Below are positions 10,001 through 18,036 of a stretch of DNA of 64,000 nucleotides, one piece after another; the first letter of the stretch is position 1, and each line of letters starts with the position of its first letter. Made by a program: the position numbers and the translations under genes. The notes beneath the pieces were generated by a model. The model searched no databases, had not been told where the DNA came from, and was given only the letters and a program-made list of their open reading frames with translations. The stretch comes from Corynebacterium hansenii (lineage in GTDB: Bacteria > Actinomycetota > Actinomycetes > Mycobacteriales > Mycobacteriaceae), in assembly GCF_030408795.1 (NCBI RefSeq), contig NZ_CP047211.1:992001-1056000 (forward strand). The letters run 5' to 3'.

Positions 10001-11029
10001 GGGGTCGGCCGGGTCGGGGTGGTCGGGCGCGGATTCGATGACCTCGCCGACGCGGTCGATGCTCGCCGCCGTCAGCTGCAGCGAGATGAGCATCGTGGAC
10101 ACCATGCGCGACAGCGCCGTCAGCGTGGCCAGGTAGGAGGCGAACGCGACGAACGTGCCCACCGTGATGGTGCCGCGCAGCGCCAGCCAACCGCCCACGG
10201 CGATGTTGGCCACCAGCGACACCTGCGGCAGCGCCTGCAGAACCGGCTGGAACCGCGCGTTCAGCTTCGCCGACCGCATGCGCAGCGCGTACAGGGCGCG
10301 GGAGAGAGAATCGAGCTCCTCGACCTCGCGGGCCGACTGAGCGAAGGCCTTGACCACGCGCACGCCCGTGACCGTCTCCTCCACGTGCGTGGCCACGTCC
10401 GCCGCCTTCTGCTGCGCCGTCCACGTCGCGGCGTACAGCGCCGAGCGGGATTTCAGCGCCACGGCGACGACCGCCGGGATCACCGCCAGACCGACGAACG
10501 TCAGCGGCAGCGACAGCATGAGCATCACGCCGACGGTGAGGAAGATCTTGAACACCGACCCCAGCGTCAGCGGCAGCATCGCGAGCATCCCCTGGATGCC
10601 CTGCAGATCCGAGATCGACCGCGAGACGACCTGCCCCGTGCGCACGCGATCCTGCGCCGGGCCGTCGAGGGCCTGGAGGGACGTCAGCAGCCGTACGCGC
10701 AGGTCATGCTGCACGTCGAGGGAGAGCAGGCCCGCGGTGAAGCGCCGGGCCATCTGCGCGACGAAACGCGCGGCGGCGACGGCGAGGAACACCGCGATGA
10801 CCGCGGTCAGCGGAGCCAGGCCGGACAGGACGCGCGCCGACGCGCCGCCATCGCCCTGGCCCGTCGCGACGTCGATGGCGTCGCGGGTCAGCAGCGGCGC
10901 GATGGTCTCCAGGACGGTCAGCGCCACCGTCGCGGCGATCACCGCCGCCAGCGGCCCCGGGTGCCGGAGGCAGGAGCGCCAGATGGCGCGCGCCGGGCGT
11001 CTCGGGGACGTGGCGGCGGAGTCGGTCAT
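7058..11029 (-). CDS. Fused two-half ABC exporter (multidrug/lipid type)
   Basis: 1323 residues carrying two complete TMD-NBD halves in one chain. NBD1 has Walker A GPPGAGKT (near 386), signature LSGGQRQRVALARAL and Walker B ILVLDDATSAID. NBD2 has Walker A GPTGAGKS (near 1106), signature LSSGQRQL and Walker B LLLLDEATATLD. NBD1 has Asp where the catalytic Glu should be and NBD2 has Ser in the signature. Both changes fall in the same composite ATP site, so one site is probably degenerate, as in heterodimeric exporters. A Gly/Ser-rich linker joins the halves (about 620-700). Six helices per half are expected. The substrate is unknown. The start codon directly abuts the stop of the upstream EcsC-like gene (TAGATG), and odhA follows after 66 bases. 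Confidence 0.9.
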   Translation of the reverse strand: MTDSAATSPRRPARAIWRSCLRHPGPLAAVIAATVALTVLETIAPLLTRDAIDVATGQGDGGASARVLSGLAPLTAVIAVFLAVAAARFVAQMARRFTAGLLSLDVQHDLRVRLLTSLQALDGPAQDRVRTGQVVSRSISDLQGIQGMLAMLPLTLGSVFKIFLTVGVMLMLSLPLTFVGLAVIPAVVAVALKSRSALYAATWTAQQKAADVATHVEETVTGVRVVKAFAQSAREVEELDSLSRALYALRMRSAKLNARFQPVLQALPQVSLVANIAVGGWLALRGTITVGTFVAFASYLATLTALSRMVSTMLISLQLTAASIDRVGEVIESAPDHPDPADPVPVPEGPVGLRLRGVTHSRGGRTLLDDVTVDLPAGSTLALVGPPGAGKTILTELLGRFYVADSGSIEIVGRGAGHGAGADYAADIADAAADDVRRAITVVPDEPFLKTGTLRENIAMADPDATDAEIDAAAAHAQVTFVDKLPDGWDTAIGERGHNLSGGQRQRVALARALLARPRILVLDDATSAIDAGTEALIFDALRTHYGDITTVIVAHRSSTLELADHILVLDGGRVTGYGTRDELVAGHPGFADLMDLSDADRARARAALAASRDSGAAPLVIDEPDCAGPDRELLWPGSSGTAGASGTSADASSGSSTGTSSGRSDGRTVQGPGGIGGPGSSAGGGPGRGGMGGGMGAAMMNAPATDDLLDRINALPPATEQPRIPASALDDSRRFSLISLLSNARLLILAVIAMLLVSTAADLAFPMLVRWAIDDGVSAGDASALWRAAAAGLGVVALGFMAVAATTVLTSRTGERLLYALRVRSFRHLHSLGLDYFERQRSGRIMTRMTTDIDALSSFLQTGVAQGIIALFTLMGVSGMLLATNLSLAGVALLALPVVAVATVVFRSISSKLYAAAREQVSTVNADFQEAIGGLRASQMHHRVADVEESFTRASDRYRRLRIRAQAAVSTFFPGINFIAELTTAAVLFVGATQVTEGATTAGVLIAFTLYLGMLFGPIQQLSQVFDGYQQARVGLTRISDLLATEAVVADEGTRPGAGRAARGDISLDDVSFRYSAVEPDGNPVILDGLDLDIPEGQTIAVVGPTGAGKSTVVKLLARFHDPVSGAVRASGTDIREFPLEEWRGALGYVPQEPHLFNGTIASNIAYGRPDADEDAITDAARRVGALGAIAAIPGGFTHPVGERGRGLSSGQRQLIALARAEMIDPALLLLDEATATLDPATEATILAAADRATERRTSVIVAHRLATAARADRILVLENGRIIEDGPHTVLLEKGGAYARLWDTYHKGTADVEEPGNTRYP

Positions 11030-11998
11030 CTAGGCCTCGGGATCCTTCGCGCCGGGGGTGCGGTCGTCTTCGCCGGTGTGGTCGTCCTTGCCGCCGATGG
11101 CGCCGATGGACAGCGGGATCTTGGGCAGGGAAAAGCCGGCCTTCTTGACGTCGTCTTCGGAAAGCTCGAAGGCGTCCGGCCACGTCGCCGGGATCGGTCC
11201 GAGCGCCATGCGGGCGCGTTCCTGCAGCGTCTTGCCGATCTTCCGGTTCGCGCCGGCGCCGACGACCGCGCCGATGCCCATGGGCATGAGCTTGCCGATG
11301 ATCGCCAGCCGCGCCGACTTGGCGATGCGCTTCTGCGCCTGCTTGATGAGCATCTTGTTCAGGCCGCCGAGCTGCGGGATGCCCAGGCGCGCGATCAGGG
11401 ACGCCGCCGGGTCCTTCTCGGGGGCCTGCTTGCGCAGCGGCTCGTCGCCCATCGCGGCGGCGACCAGCGCGGTGCCGGCGGAGCCCATGAGGGTGACCAG
11501 CACGAGGCTGCGGCGACGTTCCTCGGCCTCGATGTCGATGCCGCGCAGGGAGGCCGACGCCAGGGTGTACCAGGCGGCGATCTCCAGGAAGACGACGGAT
11601 TCCAGCGCCACGGCGCCCAGGCCGGTGACGAAGCCCACGCCCGGGATGACCGCCGCGCCGCCGGCCGCGCCGCCCGACCCGGTGACCAGGGCGAGGAAGT
11701 GGTCGTCGATGCGCTTCTGGATCTCCGCCGGGGTTTCGTCGGGCTTGCGGGCGTGGAGCTGGCGGACGTAGCCGGAGATCGCGGAGGTCTGCCAGCCCAT
11801 GGCGGTGTCCAGGGACTTGATGAGCATCCGCCCGGCGACGCCGGATTCGTCCTGCAGCTTCTTCGGGTCCGAGCCGACGGCATCGGTGAGGAACCCGCCG
11901 TCGCGCGGGGCGCTGTCGACGCCGATGGGGCCGCCGGCCTGGTCGCCGCCGGTGGTCTTCCCGCCGGACTTGTCGTCCTTGCCAAAGAATCCGAACAT
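11030..11998 (-). CDS. EcsC-like conserved protein
   Basis: 322 residues from the ATG at 11998, chosen because AGGGAGGA lies six bases upstream and the product begins MFGFFGKDD; the open frame runs on to 12310 without support. The centre has a Gly/Ala-rich stretch (SGGAAGGAAVIPGVGFVTG) and further amphipathic or membrane-active helices (AMGDEPLRKQ region), a pattern seen in EcsC-family proteins of unknown biochemical function. It is transcribed ahead of, and abuts, the fused ABC exporter, suggesting a joint role at the envelope. The assignment to EcsC rests on the overall pattern and is not certain. Confidence 0.6.
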   Translation of the reverse strand: MFGFFGKDDKSGGKTTGGDQAGGPIGVDSAPRDGGFLTDAVGSDPKKLQDESGVAGRMLIKSLDTAMGWQTSAISGYVRQLHARKPDETPAEIQKRIDDHFLALVTGSGGAAGGAAVIPGVGFVTGLGAVALESVVFLEIAAWYTLASASLRGIDIEAEERRRSLVLVTLMGSAGTALVAAAMGDEPLRKQAPEKDPAASLIARLGIPQLGGLNKMLIKQAQKRIAKSARLAIIGKLMPMGIGAVVGAGANRKIGKTLQERARMALGPIPATWPDAFELSEDDVKKAGFSLPKIPLSIGAIGGKDDHTGEDDRTPGAKDPEA

Positions 11999-12240
11999 GT
12001 GGGGTCCTCCCTGATCGTCGGTTATCAGCCTGATTCTATCCGTAATTTGCGCCTGCGAGCACGGCGCAGTGAGTGCCGTTACCCAACTGTGTCGGGCGGT
12101 GCCGCGGGGTGCGGGGTTGCGGTTGTCCTGATGGTGGTTGGGGTGGGGTGGCCGGTTGCGGTTTCCGCTTTGCGACGGCCGGTGGCCGCGTCGTCCGCCG
12201 TGGGTTGTCTTTACGCTGGGTTGCGGACGCCGGAATAGGA

Positions 12241-13224
12241 ATGCGGCGGAATCGTGGCGGAAGGTGGTTGGTCGAGGTGGCCGGGACGTCGTCAAGCAGG
12301 TGCGAGCCAAGCGAAAGCGGCAACGCCGGGAACGTGGGCGGCATTCCCGAACCCGCGCGGGAGTACGCGCGGACGTTCGCCGAGATCCCGCGGATGAGCG
12401 CCGAGGTCGAGGCGCCCGAGGGTGCGCGCTGGTGGAGCGGCGGGGATGCGCGGGCGCTGCTGTGCGACGGCGATTTCCTGCGGGCGCGCGTGGCCGCGTC
12501 GCGGGAGCTGTACCCGATGCCGGAGGCCGACGAGACCGGTCGCGGCGGGCTGCCGGGGGACACGCGGTTCCAGATCCAGGTGTGGTGGTACTCGACGTGC
12601 AATTCGTGGCTGGGGCCGGCGGCGGCGTCGATCGTGGTGCAGGGGCGCGCGCCGCGGCCGGGGTGGGACGGGCTGACGGTGTTCCGCCGCGACGACTACT
12701 GGCTGGGGTACGCCGCCGACCGCTTCACCGACCTGGGGGCGGACGCGGGGCTGGAACCGGGGGATGCCGAGACGGCCGAGGGCGTGCGGGCGTACGGGCG
12801 CGCCGTCGGGGAGATGCTGGAGCCGGTGGTGGAGGCGATCGGCGATGAGCTCGGCGTGCGGCCGGCGCCGCTGTGGGCGATCGCCGCCGACGGGCTGGCC
12901 GGCGCCGCCGTCGCCGCGGGCAACGAGATGATGGAGCCGTGGGCCGGGGCGCTGGTGGGAACGTGGCTGGTGGAGGGCCTGGCGGAGGTCGGGCGGGTGC
13001 CCGCGCCGAGGTTCGTCGACGTCGAGCCGTGGGCCGGGCCGGAGGGCGTGGCGCCGACGGATCTGGAGGCGGCGGCGGAGGGGGAGATGGCGGATTTCGA
13101 CGTCGTCACGCACCTGGAGAGGACCTCGTGCTGCATGATCTACCGCAGCCCGAAGGCCGGATTGTGCGTGTCGTGCCCGCGCCGGTCGGCCGACGAACGG
13201 CGGGCCCTGTGGGCGGGCGCGTGA
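12241..13224 (+). CDS. FhuF-like ferric-siderophore reductase
   Basis: Recognised by the C-terminal iron-sulphur motif CCMIYRSPKAGLCVSC (C-C-x10-C-x2-C), the FhuF signature that binds a [2Fe-2S] cluster. It probably reduces ferric iron released from siderophores in the cytoplasm. The start is uncertain: ATG 12241 has AGGA immediately before it, while GTG 12334 would begin VGGIPEPAREYARTF, closer to where the conserved part starts; ATG 12394 is too late. With the GTG start the protein is about 296 residues. It stands alone between intergenic regions; other iron genes lie at 46-49 kb. No clear DtxR box was seen in front of it. Confidence 0.8.
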   Translation: MRRNRGGRWLVEVAGTSSSRCEPSESGNAGNVGGIPEPAREYARTFAEIPRMSAEVEAPEGARWWSGGDARALLCDGDFLRARVAASRELYPMPEADETGRGGLPGDTRFQIQVWWYSTCNSWLGPAAASIVVQGRAPRPGWDGLTVFRRDDYWLGYAADRFTDLGADAGLEPGDAETAEGVRAYGRAVGEMLEPVVEAIGDELGVRPAPLWAIAADGLAGAAVAAGNEMMEPWAGALVGTWLVEGLAEVGRVPAPRFVDVEPWAGPEGVAPTDLEAAAEGEMADFDVVTHLERTSCCMIYRSPKAGLCVSCPRRSADERRALWAGA

Positions 13225-13332
13225 CCGGGGCCGAGCCCGGGGCGTGACCGGCCCGTTATCGCTACGATGGCGTGCGGGCCGCGACCGGTGAGCGGGCGAT
13301 GGCCTCCGTCGATTGAGGGAAGGGTCCCATTC

Positions 13333-14334
13333 ATGAGCTTCTTCGAGCAGATTGCCGCGGCGCTGGACCGCGAGGACATCGAGAGCCGGGTCAACGGAGA
13401 CACCCTGTTCGTGCCCATCACCATGGATCTCGAGGTCCAGTTCGTCACCATCGACGACGATCTGCCGGCCGCGGAGGTCTACGTCGCGGCGGCCGACGTC
13501 GATTCGGACGACGCCGATTTCGAGGCCGTGCTGGTGTCCGTGGTGTTCTCGGTGGAGGACGCCGTGGATGCGGTGGCGCACCACGTGGCCACCGACCGGG
13601 TGGTCAATCTGCTGCGCGTGCTTCTCGACGGCGAGGACGACCGCGTGTCGGACCTGGAATTCGAGCAGGACGCAGAGGAGGCGACGCTGGTCACCGCCGA
13701 GGTGGGGGAGGCGTCGCTGCTGCAGGTGCTGGTCACCGCGAACGACAACGACCCGGTGGCGCACGTGCGGTTCATCGCCCAGGACGAGAACCTGGACGAC
13801 ATCGTGGACCAGGCGATCGCGGAGTTCTGGGATTCGGACACCGAGACGATTCTCACCGACGATGACCGCCGCAAGATGTTCGCCGACCTCTACGCCGACG
13901 CCGCGAGCCTGCGCAATGAGGTGCTGACGCTGGGGTCGTTCAAGGACTTCGACAAGCTTCTCGACGTCCTGTCGCTCGCCGCCGACAAGGCCGAGGAGTG
14001 GGAGGACCAGCTCGCGCCCGTCGAGGACGGCTTCGCCGAGACCCTGTACTCCACGTACCAGGACGACGACTGGGACGACGATGACGACGAGTACGGCGAT
14101 GACGATGACTACGACGACAACGACGAAGATGACTTCGACGATGATGACGCCGCCGAGGACGACGCGGACGACCGGGATGGCGCTGGCGCCGGCCGGGATG
14201 GCGCCGGCCGGGACGGTGACCGCGGCGACCGGAGTGGTGACCGCGGCGCCGGCAGCGATGCGGGCCGCGGCGCGGACGATGATGGCGCGGATGAGTCGGA
14301 CAAGAACGAGGGCGTGACCGTCGACGAGGCGTAG
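13333..14334 (+). CDS. Hypothetical protein with long Asp-rich C-terminal tail
   Basis: 333 residues from the ATG at 13333, preceded by GAGGGAAGGG. The first ~235 residues look like two similar alpha/beta sub-domains: FFEQIAAALDREDIES with LFVPITMDLEVQF, then EATLVTAEVGEASLLQVLVT, in the style of YbjN/TY3-type bacterial sensory or chaperone folds. The last ~100 residues are almost entirely Asp/Glu and then Asp-Gly-Arg repeats, certainly disordered. No catalytic motif was seen. The tail could bind cations or basic proteins. I do not recognise a named family. It is transcribed alone and ends at a strong terminator. Confidence 0.75.
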   Translation: MSFFEQIAAALDREDIESRVNGDTLFVPITMDLEVQFVTIDDDLPAAEVYVAAADVDSDDADFEAVLVSVVFSVEDAVDAVAHHVATDRVVNLLRVLLDGEDDRVSDLEFEQDAEEATLVTAEVGEASLLQVLVTANDNDPVAHVRFIAQDENLDDIVDQAIAEFWDSDTETILTDDDRRKMFADLYADAASLRNEVLTLGSFKDFDKLLDVLSLAADKAEEWEDQLAPVEDGFAETLYSTYQDDDWDDDDDEYGDDDDYDDNDEDDFDDDDAAEDDADDRDGAGAGRDGAGRDGDRGDRSGDRGAGSDAGRGADDDGADESDKNEGVTVDEA

Positions 14335-14362
14335 ACGGCCTCAAACCCGCGTTGGCGGGCGA

Positions 14363-14400
14363 GAAGCGGGGCACTGGCTTTGGGCCGGTGCCCCGCTTTC
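14363..14400 (+). terminator. Rho-independent terminator
   Basis: Stem AAGCGGGGCACTGG pairs with CCGGTGCCCCGCTTT around a GCTTTGGG-type loop, directly after the Asp-rich protein gene. The flanking A and T residues would let it work in both directions. Confidence 0.75.
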
Positions 14401-14404
14401 GTCA

Positions 14405-14523
14405 TACCAGCCCCAAGGTCCGTCGATCGCGTTCGATTTGAAACGCCCGCGGCGCAAAACTCCTGGTGATTTGCCGTCGCGGTGTTTCAAAATGAACGCG
14501 CGCCCGGGATGTTGGGGCTGGTG
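14405..14523. repeat. Long imperfect palindrome of about 119 bases
   Basis: The left arm begins TACCAGCCCCAA and contains CGCGTTCGATTTGAAAC. The right arm contains GTTTCAAAATGAACGCG and ends TTGGGGCTGGTG. The two ~54-base arms match over most of their length around a short centre near 14460. It fills the space between the terminator and the end of the TetR gene. No coding content is supported. It may be a MITE remnant or a structured RNA. Confidence 0.65.
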
Positions 14524-14540
14524 TGACGAGCAGCGGGCGG

Positions 14541-15185
14541 TTATGCCTCCGCGACGCGATCGAGCGCACGGGCGAGCGTCGCTTCGGCGCCGTGGGGGCC
14601 GGCGTCGGCCGCGTACCCGGGATTCTCCAGGCAGCGCAGGGCGATCCCGTCGACGGTGACGCGCAGGTCGGTGACCAACTCGGCGGTCATGTCGCCGTCC
14701 GGTTCGAGGTCCGGGCGCAGCTTTGCGACGGTGCCCGCGCACAACTCATCAAGCTGCCGCCCGGCATCGGCGACGGCCTCTCGGATGGGTGCGCTGTCGG
14801 GGTGGCCGGTCATGAGGGCGAGCTGGACGACGAAGTCGGTGCGCGAGACGTCGTCAAGCGGAATTACCTCGCGCAAGACGGCGAGGAACGTGTCGCGAAC
14901 CGGGGTTCCGGCGGCGAGCTCGCGGGCGAAGACGCCCTGGATGCGGGTGGCGGCGCGGGCGGCGTTGTCGCTCATCAGGGCGATGAACAGTGATTCGTGC
15001 GACGGGAAGATGTGGCGCAGCGAGCCGGTGGCCATGCCGGCTTCGGCTGCGACGTTGCGGACGCTGGCGGCTTCGATGCCGCCGGCGAGGATCAGGCGGC
15101 GTGCGGCGGCGAGGGCCTGCTCGGAACGTTCGGCGGCGGTGAGCCGCCTGCGAGGGGCGGGGCGGGAGGTGCCGGATGCTGCCAT
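14541..15185 (-). CDS. TetR/AcrR-family transcriptional regulator
   Basis: 214 residues. The N-terminal helix-turn-helix is at about 20-65 (AARRLILAGG, then VRNVAAEAGMATGSLRHIFPS), followed by an all-helical ligand domain with no recognisable specificity. It is divergent from a small membrane-protein gene. The gap holds an inverted repeat that should be its operator, so it probably represses itself and the neighbour. Two copies of the dispersed 11-mer lie inside the gene in opposite orientations (14720 and 14849). Confidence 0.85.
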   Translation of the reverse strand: MAASGTSRPAPRRRLTAAERSEQALAAARRLILAGGIEAASVRNVAAEAGMATGSLRHIFPSHESLFIALMSDNAARAATRIQGVFARELAAGTPVRDTFLAVLREVIPLDDVSRTDFVVQLALMTGHPDSAPIREAVADAGRQLDELCAGTVAKLRPDLEPDGDMTAELVTDLRVTVDGIALRCLENPGYAADAGPHGAEATLARALDRVAEA

Positions 15186-15202
15186 GGGCCAAGTCTAGCT
15201 CA

Positions 15203-15231
15203 GTCGTGCTAGTGTCCGGAAGTGGCACGAC
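15203..15231. promoter_or_regulatory. Probable TetR operator
   Basis: Perfect seven-base arms GTCGTGC (15203-15209) and GCACGAC (15225-15231) with a 15-base centre, in the 79-base gap between the divergent TetR and membrane-protein genes. A further half-site-like CCGTGCT follows immediately. Confidence 0.6.
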
Positions 15232-15264
15232 CGTGCTAAAAGCTGGGAAGGGAAGTGATCGGCC

Positions 15265-15804
15265 ATGGTGTACGCGATCATCGCTTGTGAAATCGGGTTT
15301 TGGTTGCTCATCGCGCTGGGGCTGGTTGCGCGGTATCCGCTGCGCCGGCCGCGGTTGGGGCTGGTGCTGCTGGCGCTGACGCCGGTGGTCGACGTGGCGC
15401 TGCTGGCGTTCACGGTCATCGATCTGCGCGCGGGCGGGCAGCCGGGATGGGCACACGGGTTGGCGGCGCTGTATCTGGGGTATTCGGTGATGTTCGGCAA
15501 GCGGGCGATCGCGTGGGCGGACCGGACGTACCGGCGCCGCGTGCGTGGCGAGCAAGTGCCCGACCCCGTCGCCGGTTCGAAGCTGCGCCGGGAGTGGGCG
15601 GATTTTGGCCGGGCGGTCGTTGCCGCGGGGATTGCGGCGGTGGTGCTCGAGGTGTGCGTGGCGTTGGCCGGCGGTGGTCCGGAAGCGATGGCGCTGCGGG
15701 ATTGGCATCCGCGCATCGGCGTCGTGCTGTTTTTCTGGTTCGTCACCGGTCCCGCGTGGGTGATGCTGTCGCCGTCGGAGCGTCGTGCGGTGGAGGCGCG
15801 GTAA
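15265..15804 (+). CDS. Integral membrane protein, unknown function
   Basis: 179 residues with about four membrane segments: near the N-terminus, 30-50, 115-135 and 148-165. A basic cytoplasmic loop (DRTYRRRVRGEQV) lies between segments two and three. GGAAGG precedes the ATG at 15265. It lies opposite a TetR gene with a palindromic operator between them, the usual arrangement of a regulator and its target; the target's role is unknown. No transporter or enzyme motif is visible. Confidence 0.7.
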   Translation: MVYAIIACEIGFWLLIALGLVARYPLRRPRLGLVLLALTPVVDVALLAFTVIDLRAGGQPGWAHGLAALYLGYSVMFGKRAIAWADRTYRRRVRGEQVPDPVAGSKLRREWADFGRAVVAAGIAAVVLEVCVALAGGGPEAMALRDWHPRIGVVLFFWFVTGPAWVMLSPSERRAVEAR

Positions 15805-15849
15805 CTGCGTCGCGGCTCCGGGAGCGCGCTTTTCCTTATTGTGGTGCTC

Positions 15850-16797
15850 ATGACTTCCGTCGATCCCGCGCTTTTGCGCGACCGCGCCCGCGGGTGCCTG
15901 TTGGGCCAGTTCATCGGTGATTCGCTAGGCAGCCTCGTGGAGTTCGAGACCGCGGAGGAGATCGCCGAGCGTTATCCGGATGGGGTGCGCGATCTTGCCG
16001 ACGGCGGCACGTGGAATCTCATCGCCGGCCAGCCGACGGACGATTCGCAGATGGCCATGATGCTCATCCGCAGCCTCCTGCGCCGCGGCACGTTCGACGC
16101 GGATGATGTGCTGCGCGGCTACGTCCACTGGTATTCGACGGGGCCGTTCGACATCGGCGCGACGTGCGCGCAGGCGCTCGGCGGCGCCGGGCTCAACGAG
16201 GACTCTCAGGCCAATGGCGCGTTGATGCGCGTTTCGCCGTTGGGTGTTTTCGGCGCTCGCGAGGATGTCGGCGTTCGCGTCGCCGCGGATTTCGCCCGCG
16301 AGGATGCCGCGCTGACCCACCCCAATCCAGTTTGCGTCGATGCGAACGCGGTGTTCGTCACCGGCCTGGTCACGGCGATTCGCGGCGGCACGCCGAAGGA
16401 GGTCGTCGATGCGATGGAGGCGGCGACCTCCGAGCAGTCGGTCGCGCAGGCGATTGCGGCGGGGCGGACGGGTGATGTCTCCGACTTTGAGGAGCACATG
16501 GGCTGGGTGTTGCTGGCGCTTGCCATCGCGGTGCGTCAGCTCCTGCTTTTCGACGACCCCGCCGACGCCCTTGTCGACGCGATAGGCATGGGCGGCGACA
16601 CCGACACGAACGGCGCGATCGCGGGGGCGTTGCTCGGCGCGGTGCATGGGGCGGAGGCGTGGCCGGAGCGGTGGGTCGCTGGCGTGCTCGAGTGTGAGCC
16701 AGCAGAGGGCCGCACGGGCGTGGCCAATCCGTTGGGCCCCGAGTTCTGGGCGACGGACCTGCTTGCCCAGGCCGACGAGCTGGCGGGATTGGCGTAG
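15850..16797 (+). CDS. ADP-ribosylglycohydrolase family protein
   Basis: About 315 residues; ATG 15850 is preferred to the in-frame GTG at 15841. The family's metal-binding signatures are present: GCLLGQFIGDSLGSLVEF near the N-terminus, PTDDSQMAMML (TDD motif) near residue 60 and GMGGDTDTNGAIAGALLG near 245. These proteins remove ADP-ribose from Arg side chains or from small molecules using two divalent ions. The substrate cannot be read from sequence. No partner ADP-ribosyltransferase is nearby. The DarTG-type and tri-phosphate ADP-ribose clusters are not evident. It borders the acquired island but has the dispersed motif and base composition of the chromosome. Confidence 0.88.
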   Translation: MTSVDPALLRDRARGCLLGQFIGDSLGSLVEFETAEEIAERYPDGVRDLADGGTWNLIAGQPTDDSQMAMMLIRSLLRRGTFDADDVLRGYVHWYSTGPFDIGATCAQALGGAGLNEDSQANGALMRVSPLGVFGAREDVGVRVAADFAREDAALTHPNPVCVDANAVFVTGLVTAIRGGTPKEVVDAMEAATSEQSVAQAIAAGRTGDVSDFEEHMGWVLLALAIAVRQLLLFDDPADALVDAIGMGGDTDTNGAIAGALLGAVHGAEAWPERWVAGVLECEPAEGRTGVANPLGPEFWATDLLAQADELAGLA

Positions 16798-16863
16798 CCC
16801 GCGCAGCCACGTAGATCTTGTACTTGGAGCCACGGCGCGATCCTGGACGATTGCCCCGATCTC

Positions 16864-17445
16864 TCATGCGGCTCGCGTGCGTGGGTTGAACAACTCGGGT
16901 GGGCTGGTGAACACCCGGCCCTCTCGGTCGCCGATCCAACTGAATCGGAATGCGCCGCTGGCGGGGTCGGTGCCGTTGGGGTGGATGTTGCCGGCATCGT
17001 GTCGGCCGTGGAGTGCTTCGGCGATCGCCCGGGCGTGAACGGGGCCGGCGAGGGGAGTGGGGTGGTCGTCGTGAAGCCCGACGCGGATCGAAGCCGTGAA
17101 TAGGTAGACCGGATTGCCGCCGAGCATGAGGTATTCGGGGTAGCGGAGCGATAAATCCCGGACCAGGCCCGCGGGTACTCGTGCCCGTCGGGTGCGGATG
17201 GTCGCCGTGACGCCGCCGGAGTCGGGTAGTGCAATGGTGTGGTCGAGTGCGCCCGGTCGGATGGTGCGTGCGGCGACGGGGTGGCGGTAGAAGGTCGACA
17301 CCAGCGCAAGTTCGTCGGCGCACGCGGAGCGGTAGAGGTCGGCGAGCGTGGGGGCGTGCTGCGGGAGCTGATGCACGTCCCGGCTGGAGCTGTCGGGGGA
17401 AGAAATGGGCTGGTCGGTGGTGGGATGGTTCGAGGGCGTCGTCAT
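16864..17445 (-). CDS. Hypothetical protein
   Basis: 193 residues from the ATG at 17445. The N-terminal ~30 residues are Ser/Thr/Pro-rich and probably disordered. The rest is a soluble mixed fold (TLADLYRSACADELALV, YPEYLMLGGNPVYLF, HPNGTDPASGAFRFSWIGD). I recognise no family. It is convergent with the ADP-ribosylglycohydrolase gene. The promoter region holds three TMGAACAT octamers suggesting specific regulation. One dispersed 11-mer lies within it (17067), the last copy before the motif-free island. Confidence 0.55.
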   Translation of the reverse strand: MTTPSNHPTTDQPISSPDSSSRDVHQLPQHAPTLADLYRSACADELALVSTFYRHPVAARTIRPGALDHTIALPDSGGVTATIRTRRARVPAGLVRDLSLRYPEYLMLGGNPVYLFTASIRVGLHDDHPTPLAGPVHARAIAEALHGRHDAGNIHPNGTDPASGAFRFSWIGDREGRVFTSPPELFNPRTRAA

Positions 17446-17456
17446 GGCCCGCACTC

Positions 17457-17498
17457 TAGAACATGGCTCGGACGGGTGTTCGAACATATATCGAACAT
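17457..17498. promoter_or_regulatory. Triple TMGAACAT octamer, LexA-like half sites
   Basis: TAGAACAT at 17457, TCGAACAT at 17480 and again at 17491, spaced 23 and 11 bases, about two and one helical turns. TCGAAC resembles the actinobacterial LexA half site. The second copy is followed by GTGTG, a partial right half. It lies between the divergent unknown gene (start 17445) and vsr (start 17578), so it could control either. Confidence 0.4.
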
Positions 17499-17577
17499 GT
17501 GTGCCAACCGGCTTTGGCCGGCATGATCGGGGTTGACGGAACGGCGGTGGTGGCGGTCGAAGATCCAGGGAGCGGAA

Positions 17578-18015
17578 ATGAAGCGGTCGGGTCCCAAACC
17601 CCTGAGTGATCGGGTTTCGCAGAACTTGAGTCGCGTCAAGCGGCGCGACACCAAACCGGAGATTGCTTTGCGGCGGGAGCTTCATCGCCGTGGCTTGCGG
17701 TTTCGGGTGGATTATGGACGGGTACCCGGTCATCCCGACGTTGCGTTCACCAAGGCGAAGATCGCCGTTTTCGTCGATGGATGCTTTTGGCACGGCTGCG
17801 ACATCCATGGATCGATGCCGAAGAACAACTCCGAGTGGTGGCGAGCCAAGATCGACCGCAACCGAGCACGTGATGCCGAGGTATCCCAAGAGCTTCGAAA
17901 CCTCGGATGGATCGTTCTCAGGTATTGGACGCATGACGACGTCGACGAAATGGCCGATGAAATCGAGGACACCTGGAGAGACCTCGTCGGTTTGGAGCCC
18001 CTGGCACGGGTTTGA
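17578..18015 (+). CDS. vsr: Very-short-patch repair endonuclease Vsr
   Basis: 145 residues from the ATG at 17578, with AGGGAG upstream. The full Vsr signature is present: TKPEIALRRELHRRGLRFRV, VPGHPDVAF (catalytic Asp), AVFVDGCFWHGCDIH and a following P-K-N-N...WW..KI..N..RD block. Vsr nicks beside T:G mismatches formed when 5-methylcytosine deaminates in a methylase site, so it is normally paired with a C5-cytosine methyltransferase. That partner is the convergent gene ending 21 bases away. The first gene of the motif-free island. Confidence 0.93.
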   Translation: MKRSGPKPLSDRVSQNLSRVKRRDTKPEIALRRELHRRGLRFRVDYGRVPGHPDVAFTKAKIAVFVDGCFWHGCDIHGSMPKNNSEWWRAKIDRNRARDAEVSQELRNLGWIVLRYWTHDDVDEMADEIEDTWRDLVGLEPLARV

Positions 18016-18036
18016 TGAGATGCGGGAAAGACGAAG

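Noticed and set aside
12073..12240. Upstream extension of the FhuF-like frame
   Set aside because: The first ~55 residues are Gly/Arg/Cys-rich, unlike the family, with no ribosome site.
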